Positions 37,801 to 42,652 of a DNA stretch of 45,190 nucleotides are shown one piece after another. Both the position numbers and the translations under genes were made by a program. The DNA comes from UBA8919 sp041658185 (GTDB lineage Bacteria; Elusimicrobiota; UBA8919), in contig JBBAAR010000015.1 of the NCBI GenBank assembly GCA_041658185.1, positions 1 through 45,190 of the forward strand, in the 5' to 3' direction. The number at the start of each line of letters is the position of its first letter. Position 1 is the first letter of the stretch. The notes under the pieces are model-generated. The model was given only the letters and a program-made list of their open reading frames with translations. It had not been told where the DNA came from and did no database searches.

Positions 37801-38581
37801 TGGAACTGCTGTTAAGCCAAATGCCATAATATCCATTATGAATGCTACAATAATTTATTTTTCCTCTTGTTCCTGAACCGTCAAAAGTTATTCCGTATTT
37901 TCCGGAAGCATTTATTCCCACACTGCTTACTTCTACATAATACATATTGAAGTTTGATTCTGTTTGTGAAAGGTTTCTGATGTATGTTTTTGCAGATGGG
38001 TTGTCTGAGGCGATTAAGCAGTTTCTTGTTGACGGTGTTGTTGTGGTGTTGCCCTGAACATCAAATGTCCCGCCGTTATTTACAATTATTCCATACTGAC
38101 CGGCTGTATCGCATTTTATTTTTAGTGCTGAAATATAACCGGTATTCGGCGGCATCAGGAACGAACCGCCGGATTGGAGATTTACATCTCCCGCTACAAT
38201 CATTGTGCGGGCGGAAATCGCTCCATCAAACTGTAAAGTCCCTAAATTTTCTATTGTAATAGATGAACAAGTAACAGATACTGAGTTCTGGTTATATATT
38301 ACTGTATGAGAAATCAAAACCACATCCGTTGCAGTAGGGAGGGCACCTGTGTCCCATGTTGAGTTAATATTCCAATTCCCATTCTGTACACTTTTCACGG
38401 TCGCGGCGTGAGAAATAATGGGAGCTCCGGTAATTAAAATAACAAGTAGCGATTGCTTCGCTATCGCTCGCAATGACAATAAAGCAGAGTAAACTCTGCG
38501 ACTACAAAGGGAAATTTTCGGGACACCACTCACTTCGTTCGGGTGCTGCTTCGCTGCGGTTCTGGTTTTCATATCTTTCAT
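28865..38581 (-). CDS. Giant multidomain surface protein (beta-helix, Fn3-like, SBBP propeller, FlgD-like tail)
   Basis: The protein has 3238 residues. The N-terminal ~45 residues are translated from three repeat elements. A signal peptide core (LLVILITGAPIISHA) ends near residue 59. Residues ~247-364 hold 22-23-residue right-handed beta-helix (NosD/PbH1) repeats. Many Fn3-like and Ig-like units follow (recurrent W-x-x-NGNPNGTYFDVEYS and ISGTASDN motifs) with two beta-rich stretches. Residues ~2417-2764 form seven SBBP propeller blades (GNVYVTGxS...YFTIKYNS). Then come more Fn3-like units, a carboxypeptidase-regulatory-like domain and a FlgD-like C-terminal domain (AYPNPCKDSVIIRY...). It probably is an exported adhesin or surface structure. 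The ATG overlaps the hicA stop (ATGA). Confidence 0.85.
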   Translation of the reverse strand: MKDMKTRTAAKQHPNEVSGVPKISLCSRRVYSALLSLRAIAKQSLLVILITGAPIISHAATVKSVQNGNWNINSTWDTGALPTATDVVLISHTVIYNQNSVSVTCSSITIENLGTLQFDGAISARTMIVAGDVNLQSGGSFLMPPNTGYISALKIKCDTAGQYGIIVNNGGTFDVQGNTTTTPSTRNCLIASDNPSAKTYIRNLSQTESNFNMYYVEVSSVGINASGKYGITFDGSGTRGKINYCSIHNGYYGIWLNSSSNNTISNNSCYSNSWAGIYLYSSSNNTISNNNCYSNSADGILLDSSANNNTITNNNCYSNASGILVNNSSNTTLSNNSCYSNYDGIFLNASSNNTISNNSYYSNTNHGIRTQNSINNTVVNCDLSSGGNNTNGDIGYDSGGYVSKLTLKNCKLYSTTKVDTTGMDTAGSYLVSYNQDGTSGTTKVWGDYHIGQAEGLPLQKFNYAEPLYVSTATLPNSTKSGIGTITYPVTIDSMTVTELWEVKCTDAGLGYFSVKRGTFTPLTADGTATAQVPYSSTARGVGFTLLTTNFVIDDAFYFVTISSSVDMNVQKRIEFNDSPIGTKLTVDNGGTVQMLGTAANPTISTNAVGSTYYGFQSSGTLNLSNYVFSNLLRTGLEIYPQANVVDLSSGTFNTIQGSADSSYIRVNGLTSNKIFYGCAFNDTSGTANYNVKSDGAGINWTFRNWSGVKGGAAYTSTLNSAVINWEVPPAAPTNLNATLLSPTSIQWQFTDNATNETGLYISSGTSTTMRLSPNLGNGSYTGTTSWVETTLTPNTAYQRYAEAVNVIGSSWSVSITSYTLANKSSGTYISNVTSHSITANWYANGNPNGTYFDVEYSTADNFVPYGEVYGTVALTADCTGLFSNTTYYFRTNARNFQSINTGFDTVVSTKTLPPPDIILPVSMITFPSVSVVNTLATISGTSADNVNVSGVSIKIKRLSDDKYWDGAGFNSTPENWRSAYAQDGGFNSGNENWNLTETINSYLTSGTSYWLVSRASDTAGNFEPIGAGFTVMYDSAPPTVTDNQAGDDVVRASAGTTYNVDFFDAGNLDIIQYRVWTLPAQTGSIVKDWTNIATNVNVPSYTTDWQVDFNSLYNLSATNYISVRAWDVAGNTTTVNDVFYVKKDTAPPTSVITSPADGTNLSLLTISGTANDNYGLSQVEIKIKRLSDNQYWAGSNWGSETWLLASGVNPWGYYGLNDYSYLTAGASYWVVSRASDTMGNIETLAEQDVGSSTFTYKIKKTIGSGNWTNAATWFGGQTPLDGDAVIIKTGSVVSLTANTSSLYSLTVEDGAVLNGPQTINISSGSGGGLYNYGTLSNIAGTLYIGGGSGNKIYLSTDNAQCFSSMFINAGSTVTLQSGTTVGYLDIAAGGTLDANNRQIYLSGMWQQNGTFLAGASTVTFTGTNNQLIQGSATPKIFANFAVNSSSTVSPTGPLDINGNFTISGGTFVAGAYNHTISGDFKQTGGGFSAQTSTITFDGSGAQTVSLMPESAFNHFNYSGTGSLTPLSNLDITGNFTEGVGTFNCGNYGYKISGNMMNNTGWTLGGNSTFAFDGTLPQTIFNAINFDNVIVKNPTKVVYASDTLSQIKNLSIDPGCSFDSSALGYLEILGNFTSSGTFVHGGSFTRFGLSGNNTIWTVATSTFNNVIINKSVATDRVDALTNLSIGGTLEIYSGTLNMLKSSSNVEGATTIDGSYAKLDIGSSTTTLKGNVQVLNGGTLQLPNVSPAAVLKLGGALTVDSGGFFVSLSSFNKVTSLNPGVQFYSFDILAGTINVTGLTFEWVNVNGMKLGASAKIPALNNINFQSLQSGATALNLLYSVIPGTFTFTGHNFEYSPADTKNVAAPNLTGVIVVMQSAIGSKSGPSYETDPNDRVFWQPGDSISVVKPSGGETYVVSTSTPILWNTAGNIKNVKLEYSKDDFVSNINFIANVSTSSTFGSYNWTIPNDLSATVKVRVSALNYSAICGTSTANFAIQQPVAAPSGLTTALLGTTSIQWLFIDNASDETDLYISSGVDVTMRLSENLASLAGAGGTTSWWEINLASNTQYTRYSEARNAVGSSWSVAVASYTMSSAPFWTQIVSRSSYSVELDWHPNGNPEPGTDYLVSHSTFMDFSSEINGTASTSTYIVSTLDSGKTYYFKVRSRNGDGVINQQYDAILTTTTLDGVVPAVAITEPANGSYKNYASIFSAFYGPASDNVAVSSVVISMRISGGNYTSGPAFDSVSPLWFDCEVYPSSWAYQPTPSDILTSGTMYVMEVKAVDASGNWSSVATSSCTYDNTQPASVVVSPANNSIINSLTTLSGTASDNTGLQWVVLGIQRLSDGTYWTGAAWGSPTWLAATGTSAWNYTGFTTANLTSGTSYWVISRATDFAVNIETSTSGSVVFTYQAAVNGVFSGDFSQVGGALYDSTGDDGAQGVAVDTITAGGPYIYAVGASSNSFTGYDYFTVKYNSFGIIVASATYNGGSYDTAHGVAVDNSGNVYVTGKSNNGTNYNYFTIKYNSLLNVISSATYNGGSDDSASSIAVDNSGNVYVTGFVYNTNSDYFTIKYNSSLQVVSSVAYNGGGNDGASSIAVDNSGNVYVTGFVYNTNSDYFTIKYNSSLQVVSSATYNSGNDDQANGVVVDNSGNVYVTGYSLNGTNYNYFTIKYNSSLQVISSVTYNNVGDDFGADITVDSFGNVYVIGGSNNGANYDYLTIKYNNNLVFQSSAVFNGGSDDWGKGIAVDNNGYAYVTGYSGTGSNNDFRTIRYQLPDLPAVVITVPAAPTGLTATEVTNSSIKWVWTDVAGEQGYYLKTSTGGLVASVALNTVNYAETGLLPNTQYGRYVEAYSAGGSVTSSGLSKYTLAAIPTSFVVSAKDYNWIALSWSANNNPAPGTQYELYNSTDGLVYKLLIATASVSFTDTGLTQFSTYYYRLYAVNGEGLKTGPAEVIAATLNSISKGPISGKVTQSDGTAITGVSVHLYNNEGTIKLAETATKTDGTYIHDNLDDGIYRVICSWLVNEIESVVYKTDIPENSKNVLFTLEIQYQLAQLAGKITLGSKANFVSGKFAPAQQPYVELLQRGRVIAKIDADTSGNYTIPNLLPGKYVVRAFNGVQMSEPAEIKVKEGEKIMLNFRWALGLVHENVYAYPNPCKDSVIIRYKANTNHIVTLRIYNIAGELVRTIKGDGSEFGVSSVKKIPWNLENDDGSEVASGIYIYILELKETADDGEKATVRKKLAIIK
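30290..31330 (-). repeat. Seven tandem SBBP propeller-blade coding repeats
   Basis: Seven ~49-residue (147-nt) units encode blades with the pattern YNGGxDDxAxxIAVD, NSGNVYVTG, YFTIKYNS. Two neighbouring units are identical over ~115 nt (30709-30823 and 30856-30970), which points to a recent duplication or gene conversion. Confidence 0.85.
37207..37230 (+). repeat. REP-like GTAG hairpin inside the giant gene
   Basis: GTAG, one T, stem GGCAAGCC / GGCTTGCC around CTC, on the plus strand. On the coding strand it is read through as GQAEGLPLQK near residue 450 of the giant protein. Confidence 0.7.
37480..37845 (-). repeat. Beta-helix (PbH1) coding tandem repeats, ~69-nt period
   Basis: About five units of 22-23 codons share the pattern GIxLxxSSNNTISNNxCYSNS. 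Units are very similar at DNA level, rich in TATTGCTTATTGTGTTGTT-like words, and stay in frame. Asn stacks are typical of the right-handed beta-helix. Confidence 0.85.
38438..38480 (-). repeat. GTCATTGCGAGCGATAGCG-type palindromic element in giant gene
   Basis: On the minus strand GTCATTGCGAGC, GATAGCGAAGCAATCGCTA form an imperfect hairpin of a type dispersed in many genomes. It is translated as LSLRAIAKQSL and forms the n-region of the giant protein's signal peptide. Confidence 0.65.
38484..38506 (-). repeat. REP-like GTAG hairpin in the giant gene's N-terminus
   Basis: On the minus strand GTAG, TC, stem GCAGAGT / ACTCTGC around TT. It is translated as CSRRVYSA. It lies immediately upstream, in reading direction, of the GTCATTGCG-type element. 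Confidence 0.7.
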
Positions 38582-38787
38582 AACAATTCTTTGAATTCTT
38601 CGTCGGTCAAACCTGCTCTCTTTATAATTGTTTTTAATGTATATGGATTAAGTCTTTTATGTCTTGGTATAGTAATGATATGTTTTTCTTTAGCCATACT
38701 TGTATGTTTGCCTTGTTTAATTATTTCAAATCCTACTTTCTTAAATGCTCTAATTACACGCTCACAGGATATATCCGTAAATAACAA
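38578..38787 (-). CDS. hicA: HicA-type mRNA interferase toxin
   Basis: The protein has 69 residues and the YcfA/HicA fold signature: a hydrophobic start (CERVIRAFKKVGFEIIKQGKH) with the catalytic-type His, ITIPRHKRLNPYTLKTIIKRAGL and EEF near the end. HicA cleaves mRNAs when not bound by HicB. The start codon is TTG at 38787, with AGGAG ~6 nt upstream overlapping the hicB stop region. No ATG is suitable. It follows hicB by 1 nt, and its TGA stop overlaps the ATG of the giant surface-protein gene. Confidence 0.88.
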   Translation of the reverse strand: MLFTDISCERVIRAFKKVGFEIIKQGKHTSMAKEKHIITIPRHKRLNPYTLKTIIKRAGLTDEEFKELL

Positions 38788-38788
38788 A

Positions 38789-39061
38789 TTATACTCCTAT
38801 TTCCACATATTCAAGTTTTCTATTTTTATTGAGTTTCCTTTTATTAAGTTCTTCCGTTGTTTCAAGATAAATTTTTATTGCATCTTTAATATTTTCCAAT
38901 GCCTCTTCAAAAGTATCGCCTTGAGAACAACAACCGGGAAGTATCGGACATTCAACATCATAACCGTATTTGCTGTGATGAACAATTACAGGATATTCCA
39001 TAACCCTGTGTGTTTTGTATTCCGTTTGTGTTTCACGAATTTGATTTACTTTTCTTTTCAC
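38789..39061 (-). CDS. hicB: HicB-type antitoxin
   Basis: The protein has up to 90 residues. The partial RNase-H-like HicB fold is seen in EYPVIVHHSKYGYDVECPILPGCCSQGDTFEEALENIKDAIKIYLETTEEL. HicB binds and neutralises HicA and usually represses the promoter. Two starts are possible: GTG 39061, preceded by GGGAGG, or ATG 39001, which fits the usual family N-terminus. The gene order is antitoxin then toxin, the less common hic arrangement. A near-consensus promoter lies ~30 nt upstream. Confidence 0.88.
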   Translation of the reverse strand: MKRKVNQIRETQTEYKTHRVMEYPVIVHHSKYGYDVECPILPGCCSQGDTFEEALENIKDAIKIYLETTEELNKRKLNKNRKLEYVEIGV

Positions 39062-39090
39062 AAAACCTCCCGAATTTTAATCTTACTAAA

Positions 39091-39119
39091 AGTATAAAGG
39101 ATTTTTGCAATTCTGTCAA
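39091..39119 (-). promoter_or_regulatory. Sigma70-type promoter of hicBA and the giant-protein gene
   Basis: On the minus strand TTGACA (39119-39114), 17-nt spacer, TATACT (39096-39091). Initiation near 39085 leaves a short leader before the hicB GTG. No other promoter is seen before the giant gene, so that gene probably depends on this one. It may be autoregulated by HicB. Confidence 0.85.
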
Positions 39120-39148
39120 TGTGATTTTTTACACATACCATAAAAACA

Positions 39149-39202
39149 AGTTAAAGGTATAAATTAAAGGTTAAAATTTTAACCTTAACCCTTTAACCTT
39201 TG
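39149..39202. repeat. Family A palindrome, possible terminator after the second TPR gene
   Basis: AAAGGTATAAATTAAAGG and the inverted arm AACCTTAACCCTTTAACC pair around AAATTTT. On the minus strand it follows the TPR gene stop by a few nucleotides and is followed by CTTGTTTTTATG, so it could terminate the motor operon. The hicBA promoter follows at once. Confidence 0.6.
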
Positions 39203-39206
39203 TTTT

Positions 39207-40097
39207 CTATTTTATTCTCTCTAAAAACTTTTTTGTTTCGGCGTCGTCGGGCGCGATTTTCATCGCTTCCTGCCAGCACGCTTTGGCATCTGTTCTTTTT
39301 CCGAGAGCATAATACACCGAGCCGAGCCGTTTCCAAGCGAGAGCATTGTCCGTCTCAAGTGATATTACAAGTTCGCATTCCATTATGGCGTATTCGTATT
39401 TACCGTCGTAAATAGCATCTAAAATTGTCTCCTGCTTCTGCTCAACAACGGTCTTCACCCTGTCAATAACCTCAATTCTGGCAACTACCGAGAACTCCTT
39501 GTCCATAAAAAGAAATACTTTTTCCGAAAGTTTATTTGATTTTTCAAGTTGCCACGCATAGCGGGAGGCAAGAACAGCAATCCTGTCGTCTTTCTCCCTG
39601 CCTAAATAACTGTTGACGCTTTTTCTTAAAAGTTGAGGGATTTTACCTTTCTCGGAAATTTCTCCCGAAGGGACAACATTAGTCACAAACTTTTTAAGTT
39701 TTTCCTTGTAACTCTGCCAAGCGGGATTTGTCGGGTCAAGTTCCAAAAGTCCGTCCAATTTTTCTAATGATTGGGCATATTCGCCCCTCTCCAAAAGTTT
39801 GTTGAATTCGTCGGTGAGCGGCTTTATGTTTTCGGACATTTTTGAGCGTGACATCTCTATAAGTTTCGGAGGATTTTTCTGGTTCGGGTCTATTTTCATA
39901 ACCTCTTCCCATAATGAAATCGCTTTTTTGTAATCTTTTTTGTAAAACGCCGTCATCGCATCCTGATAGAGAGTGGAAATTTCCTGGGAATGAAGAAAGG
40001 TTAAAGGTTTAAGGTTTAAGGTTAAAATTAAAACACTACAAGCGACGATAAATCGTCGTACTACATCTTTATTATAATTTTTATTTTTTGATTCCAT
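39207..40097 (-). CDS. Secreted TPR protein, paralogue of 41651-42619 (motor cluster)
   Basis: The protein has 296 residues. The signal peptide (residues ~11-37) is encoded by a REP-like element followed by a family A repeat arm. TPR-like repeats are at ~38-75 (STLYQDAMTAFYKKDYKKAISLWEEVMKIDP) and at the C-terminus (DGKYEYAIMECELVISLETDNALAWKRLGSVYYALGKRTDAKACWQEAMKIAP). The middle holds a conserved LLRKSVNSYLGREKDDRIAVLASRYAW segment shared with the other TPR protein. The family A arm at 40098-40115 provides the AAAGG in front of its ATG. It ends the motor operon and probably is a periplasmic partner of the MotB-like proteins. Confidence 0.75.
   Translation of the reverse strand: MESKNKNYNKDVVRRFIVACSVLILTLNLKPLTFLHSQEISTLYQDAMTAFYKKDYKKAISLWEEVMKIDPNQKNPPKLIEMSRSKMSENIKPLTDEFNKLLERGEYAQSLEKLDGLLELDPTNPAWQSYKEKLKKFVTNVVPSGEISEKGKIPQLLRKSVNSYLGREKDDRIAVLASRYAWQLEKSNKLSEKVFLFMDKEFSVVARIEVIDRVKTVVEQKQETILDAIYDGKYEYAIMECELVISLETDNALAWKRLGSVYYALGKRTDAKACWQEAMKIAPDDAETKKFLERIK
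39993..40034 (-). repeat. Family A repeat arm encoding the TPR-protein signal peptide
   Basis: AAAGGTTAAAGGTTTAAGG and following GTTTAAGGTTAAAATT are read as the hydrophobic core (LILTLNLKPLTFLHS). This is nearly identical to the segment at 26893-26931. Confidence 0.7.
40043..40064 (-). repeat. REP-like GTAG hairpin in a TPR-protein signal peptide
   Basis: On the minus strand GTAG, TA, stem CGACGAT / ATCGTCG around TT. It is translated as the n-region VVRRFIVAC of the 296-residue TPR protein, directly before the family A arm. Confidence 0.75.
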
Positions 40098-40120
40098 ATT
40101 TTAACCTTTAATTTATACCT

Positions 40121-40882
40121 TTAACCTTTTCTAATGATGTTTATCTCTATTCTTCTGTTTTTTGCACGGTCGGCTTCAGTTTCATTTGAAGCAACCGGTT
40201 TATACTCCCCGTAACCGAATGTGGAAAATCTTTCCGGGGAGATTTTTTCGCTGTTGATGAAATAATTAATAACGCTGAACGCCCTTGCCGCGGAGAGTTC
40301 AAAATTGGAACGGTATTTTGCAGAAGCAATAGGAACATTGTCGGTGTGTCCTTCAACAATAATCGGATTTTCCATAGTGAGAATTAATTGGGCTATTTCT
40401 TTTAGCGCGTCCGTTGCCGCACTTTTAAGTGCCGAGGAGCCGCTGTCAAATAATATAGGATTTGACAGGGAAATTTTTATCCTCTGGGCGTTTGTTTCAA
40501 CTTTTGCATACTCGGAAAGATTTTTTTCCTTGATGAAGTCCTCCATCTGCGTTCCGGCATTCGCTTCCTTTTCAAGTGTCTCTATTTTTTTCAACTGTTC
40601 ATTGCTCCCGCCTACCCCTTTTTGAATTGAAGCCATCGCTTTTTCGTATCGGGCTCCGCCGCCGTATAAAACGGCATAAGCATAAAGTATCATAAAGAAA
40701 ATCATAAGAATAGTCATCAGATTAGCATATGGAATTACCCATGAATCAGTGGAAATAAAATGCTCGCGGGGGCCGCTGTCGTATTTTTCATCTTCGGATT
40801 TTGACGTTTTCTGCGAATCCTCGCCGCCTTCAATCGCAGAAATTATATCGCTGTCTTCTTCCTGAAAATAATCTTTATCCAT
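40121..40882 (-). CDS. MotB-like protein with Asn in place of the ion-binding Asp
   Basis: The protein has 253 residues. The acidic N-terminal ~43 residues are followed by one TM (SWVIPYANLMTILMIFFMILYAYAVLYGG). MotB proteins have YADFMT here with an essential proton-accepting Asp. This protein has YANLMT, with Asn at residue 53 (codon AAT). The C-terminal OmpA/MotB peptidoglycan-binding domain is intact: PIIVEGHTDN, FELSAARAFSVINYF, RFSTFGYGEYKP, NRRIEI. It probably pairs with the Asp-bearing MotB encoded just before it, or acts as a regulatory or structural stator subunit. The gap to that gene is ~110 nt of dispersed repeats. Confidence 0.85.
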   Translation of the reverse strand: MDKDYFQEEDSDIISAIEGGEDSQKTSKSEDEKYDSGPREHFISTDSWVIPYANLMTILMIFFMILYAYAVLYGGGARYEKAMASIQKGVGGSNEQLKKIETLEKEANAGTQMEDFIKEKNLSEYAKVETNAQRIKISLSNPILFDSGSSALKSAATDALKEIAQLILTMENPIIVEGHTDNVPIASAKYRSNFELSAARAFSVINYFINSEKISPERFSTFGYGEYKPVASNETEADRAKNRRIEINIIRKG

Positions 40883-40908
40883 ATTCGCTCCGCGAATACA
40901 CTGAACTG

Positions 40909-40990
40909 ACTCGGAACTTAAACACGGAACTGAAGCGGAACTGTTCTGTGTCTGTTTCGTGTTCCTTTGTTTCGTGCCTGTTCCGTGTTA
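40909..40990. repeat. Dispersed TTCCGTGT/ACGGAAC-type repeat (second copy)
   Basis: ACTCGGAACTTAAACACGG and AACTGAAGCGGAACTG face CTGTTTCGTGTTCC and TTCGTGCCTGTTCCGTG words, as at 1060-1160. It fills the gap between the two MotB-like genes. Confidence 0.6.
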
Positions 40991-40991
40991 T

Positions 40992-41648
40992 TCACCGTAT
41001 CATCACAATTTCTATTCTTCTGTTTCTTGCTCTGCCTTCTTCGGTTTCGTTTCCCTCAACCGGCCGGAACTCGCCATAACCCGCCGCAACAAACCTGCCG
41101 GCAGAGATATTTTTACTTTTGACAAAATACTCAATCACGCTGTAAGCCCGCGCCACGGAAAGTTCCCAGTTCGTTGCATACTGCCCTCTGGAAATCGGCG
41201 TGTTATCGGTGTGTCCTTCTATTATTATTGCGTTGGGAACGGGTCTGATAATTTTTGCTACATCATTCAGGGCGAGTTTTGTTGCATCGGGCAACTGGGC
41301 GCTCCCAGGCGTAAAAAGCACGGGGGAATTAAGCGTAATTTTGATTTGTTTCTCGTTAATTTCAACGGATGTATATCCCGATTTTTCGCTTTGAGCAAGA
41401 TCGCTGACCTTTGATGCCGTTTCTTCCTCGGTGAACTTTTTAACTACTTTTTCCGCGCGGACTTCCGCAGAGGTTGCGCCGCGGAATTTTTTTTCAAGTC
41501 CTTTTGTAATGTCGGAGCGCATATCGGCTGACATTCGGGTCAAACCGTACAGCATCAGAAAAAAAAGCATAAGATTGGTCACCATATCCGAATATACGGT
41601 TGTCCAAATATTGTCTTCCTGCGAATCAGATTCTCTTCTTTCAGCCAT
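40992..41648 (-). CDS. motB: MotB-like stator protein with conserved Asp
   Basis: The protein has 218 residues. A short N-terminus is followed by a TM with DNIWTTVYSDMVTNLMLFFLMLYGL, where the Asp (residue 21, codon GAT) matches the MotB proton-binding residue. A linker (residues ~40-95) precedes the OmpA/MotB domain: IIIEGHTDNTP, WELSVARAYSVIEYF, RFVAAGYGEFRP, NRRIEIV. It should anchor MotA5B2-type stators to peptidoglycan. The start at ATG 41648, right after the upstream TPR stop, avoids overlap; a longer ORF from 41723 lacks MotB-like sequence. The gene lies between the first TPR gene and the Asn-bearing MotB paralogue. Confidence 0.88.
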   Translation of the reverse strand: MAERRESDSQEDNIWTTVYSDMVTNLMLFFLMLYGLTRMSADMRSDITKGLEKKFRGATSAEVRAEKVVKKFTEEETASKVSDLAQSEKSGYTSVEINEKQIKITLNSPVLFTPGSAQLPDATKLALNDVAKIIRPVPNAIIIEGHTDNTPISRGQYATNWELSVARAYSVIEYFVKSKNISAGRFVAAGYGEFRPVEGNETEEGRARNRRIEIVMIR

Positions 41649-41650
41649 AT

Positions 41651-42619
41651 TTATTGTTTTATCTTTTGGAGGAACTTTTTTATTTCTGGCTCGGCAGGTG
41701 AGATTTGGGCTGCTTTTTCCCACGCAATTTTAGCTTTGTCTTTTTCACCGAGCGCATAATATGCAGACCCTTTTCTTTTTAATGCTAAAACATTATATTC
41801 TTCAAGTACTAATACATCATCGCATTCTAAAATTGCTTTCTCATATTTCCCATCATAAATATAATCAAGCGCTAAAGAAAGTTTATGTTCAACAACTGTT
41901 TTCCCATGAGGTGTTACTTCTACTTTTGCTATTCCGGGATATTGGTGCTCTATAAAACTGCATAATTTTATTGCAATTTGATTATTAGGTTTCATTTGTA
42001 ACGCGTATCGGACTGATAGCACTGCAATTCTTTCATCACCTTCTATTCCCAAATAACTATTCACACTCTTCCTGATTAAAACAGAAATTCTCTCTTTCCC
42101 TGTTTCAGAAGACACAATTTCAACAATTTTTTTAAGTTTTTCATCTGTTTTCTTCCATTCTGGATTTGTTGGTTCTATTTCAAGCAGTTCAGATATTTTT
42201 TTGCCCGCTTTTAGATACTCGCCTTTTTTACAAAATAAATTATATTCTTTAACTATGGTATGCACATAACTCAAGTATTCATATTCTGCACGACCTGGAG
42301 TAGTAAGTTGGTAAATTCCAATATTAACCAAGAGTGTGCCTAACCCTATAGACAATATCCTAACAGAATTATCATTTACAGCATCTGGGTTATTGGCAAC
42401 AATTACGCCAGTAATCCCTGCAATCATTAACATAACCCCAGTAACTTTACTTTTCTCTTTTGGTTTTTCTGCTATCCGGTACAAATAGATTTCTGCTAAT
42501 GAGTCGGTGCTTTTTACTAAAGTTCTATCTTCAGCACATAAAGTAGTACTAAACTCCTTGATAAAGATAGAAAATATAAAAATTAGAAATATTTTCCATA
42601 ATGAATTTGATACTTTCAT
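41651..42619 (-). CDS. Secreted TPR protein with a central hydrophobic segment (motor cluster)
   Basis: The protein has 322 residues. A signal-like N-terminus (IFLIFIFSIFIKEFSTTLCA) is followed by a central hydrophobic pair (GVMLMIAGITGVIVANN and SIGLGTLLVNIGIYQL). Helical and TPR-like regions follow. The C-terminal ~180 residues match the 296-residue TPR protein closely: LIRKSVNSYLGIEGDERIAVLSVRYAL, DGKYEKAILECDDVLVLEE, KRKGSAYYALGEKDKAKIAWEKAAQISP. It differs from its paralogue in the hydrophobic insert. It sits between motA and motB and probably is a periplasmic or membrane-tethered partner of the stator. Confidence 0.75.
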   Translation of the reverse strand: MKVSNSLWKIFLIFIFSIFIKEFSTTLCAEDRTLVKSTDSLAEIYLYRIAEKPKEKSKVTGVMLMIAGITGVIVANNPDAVNDNSVRILSIGLGTLLVNIGIYQLTTPGRAEYEYLSYVHTIVKEYNLFCKKGEYLKAGKKISELLEIEPTNPEWKKTDEKLKKIVEIVSSETGKERISVLIRKSVNSYLGIEGDERIAVLSVRYALQMKPNNQIAIKLCSFIEHQYPGIAKVEVTPHGKTVVEHKLSLALDYIYDGKYEKAILECDDVLVLEEYNVLALKRKGSAYYALGEKDKAKIAWEKAAQISPAEPEIKKFLQKIKQ

Positions 42620-42652
42620 ATCTGTGCTTTAAGAATCAATTTTTCGTAGTTT

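Noticed and set aside
37480..37845. Regular tandem repeats resembling a CRISPR array
   Set aside because: The period (~69 nt) is in frame, units have no unique spacers, and they encode Asn-rich beta-helix repeats of the giant protein.
40121..40882. The Asn-bearing MotB as a pseudogene
   Set aside because: The frame is complete, the OmpA domain is intact and the gene is spaced normally in the operon, so a specialised paralogue is more likely than decay.
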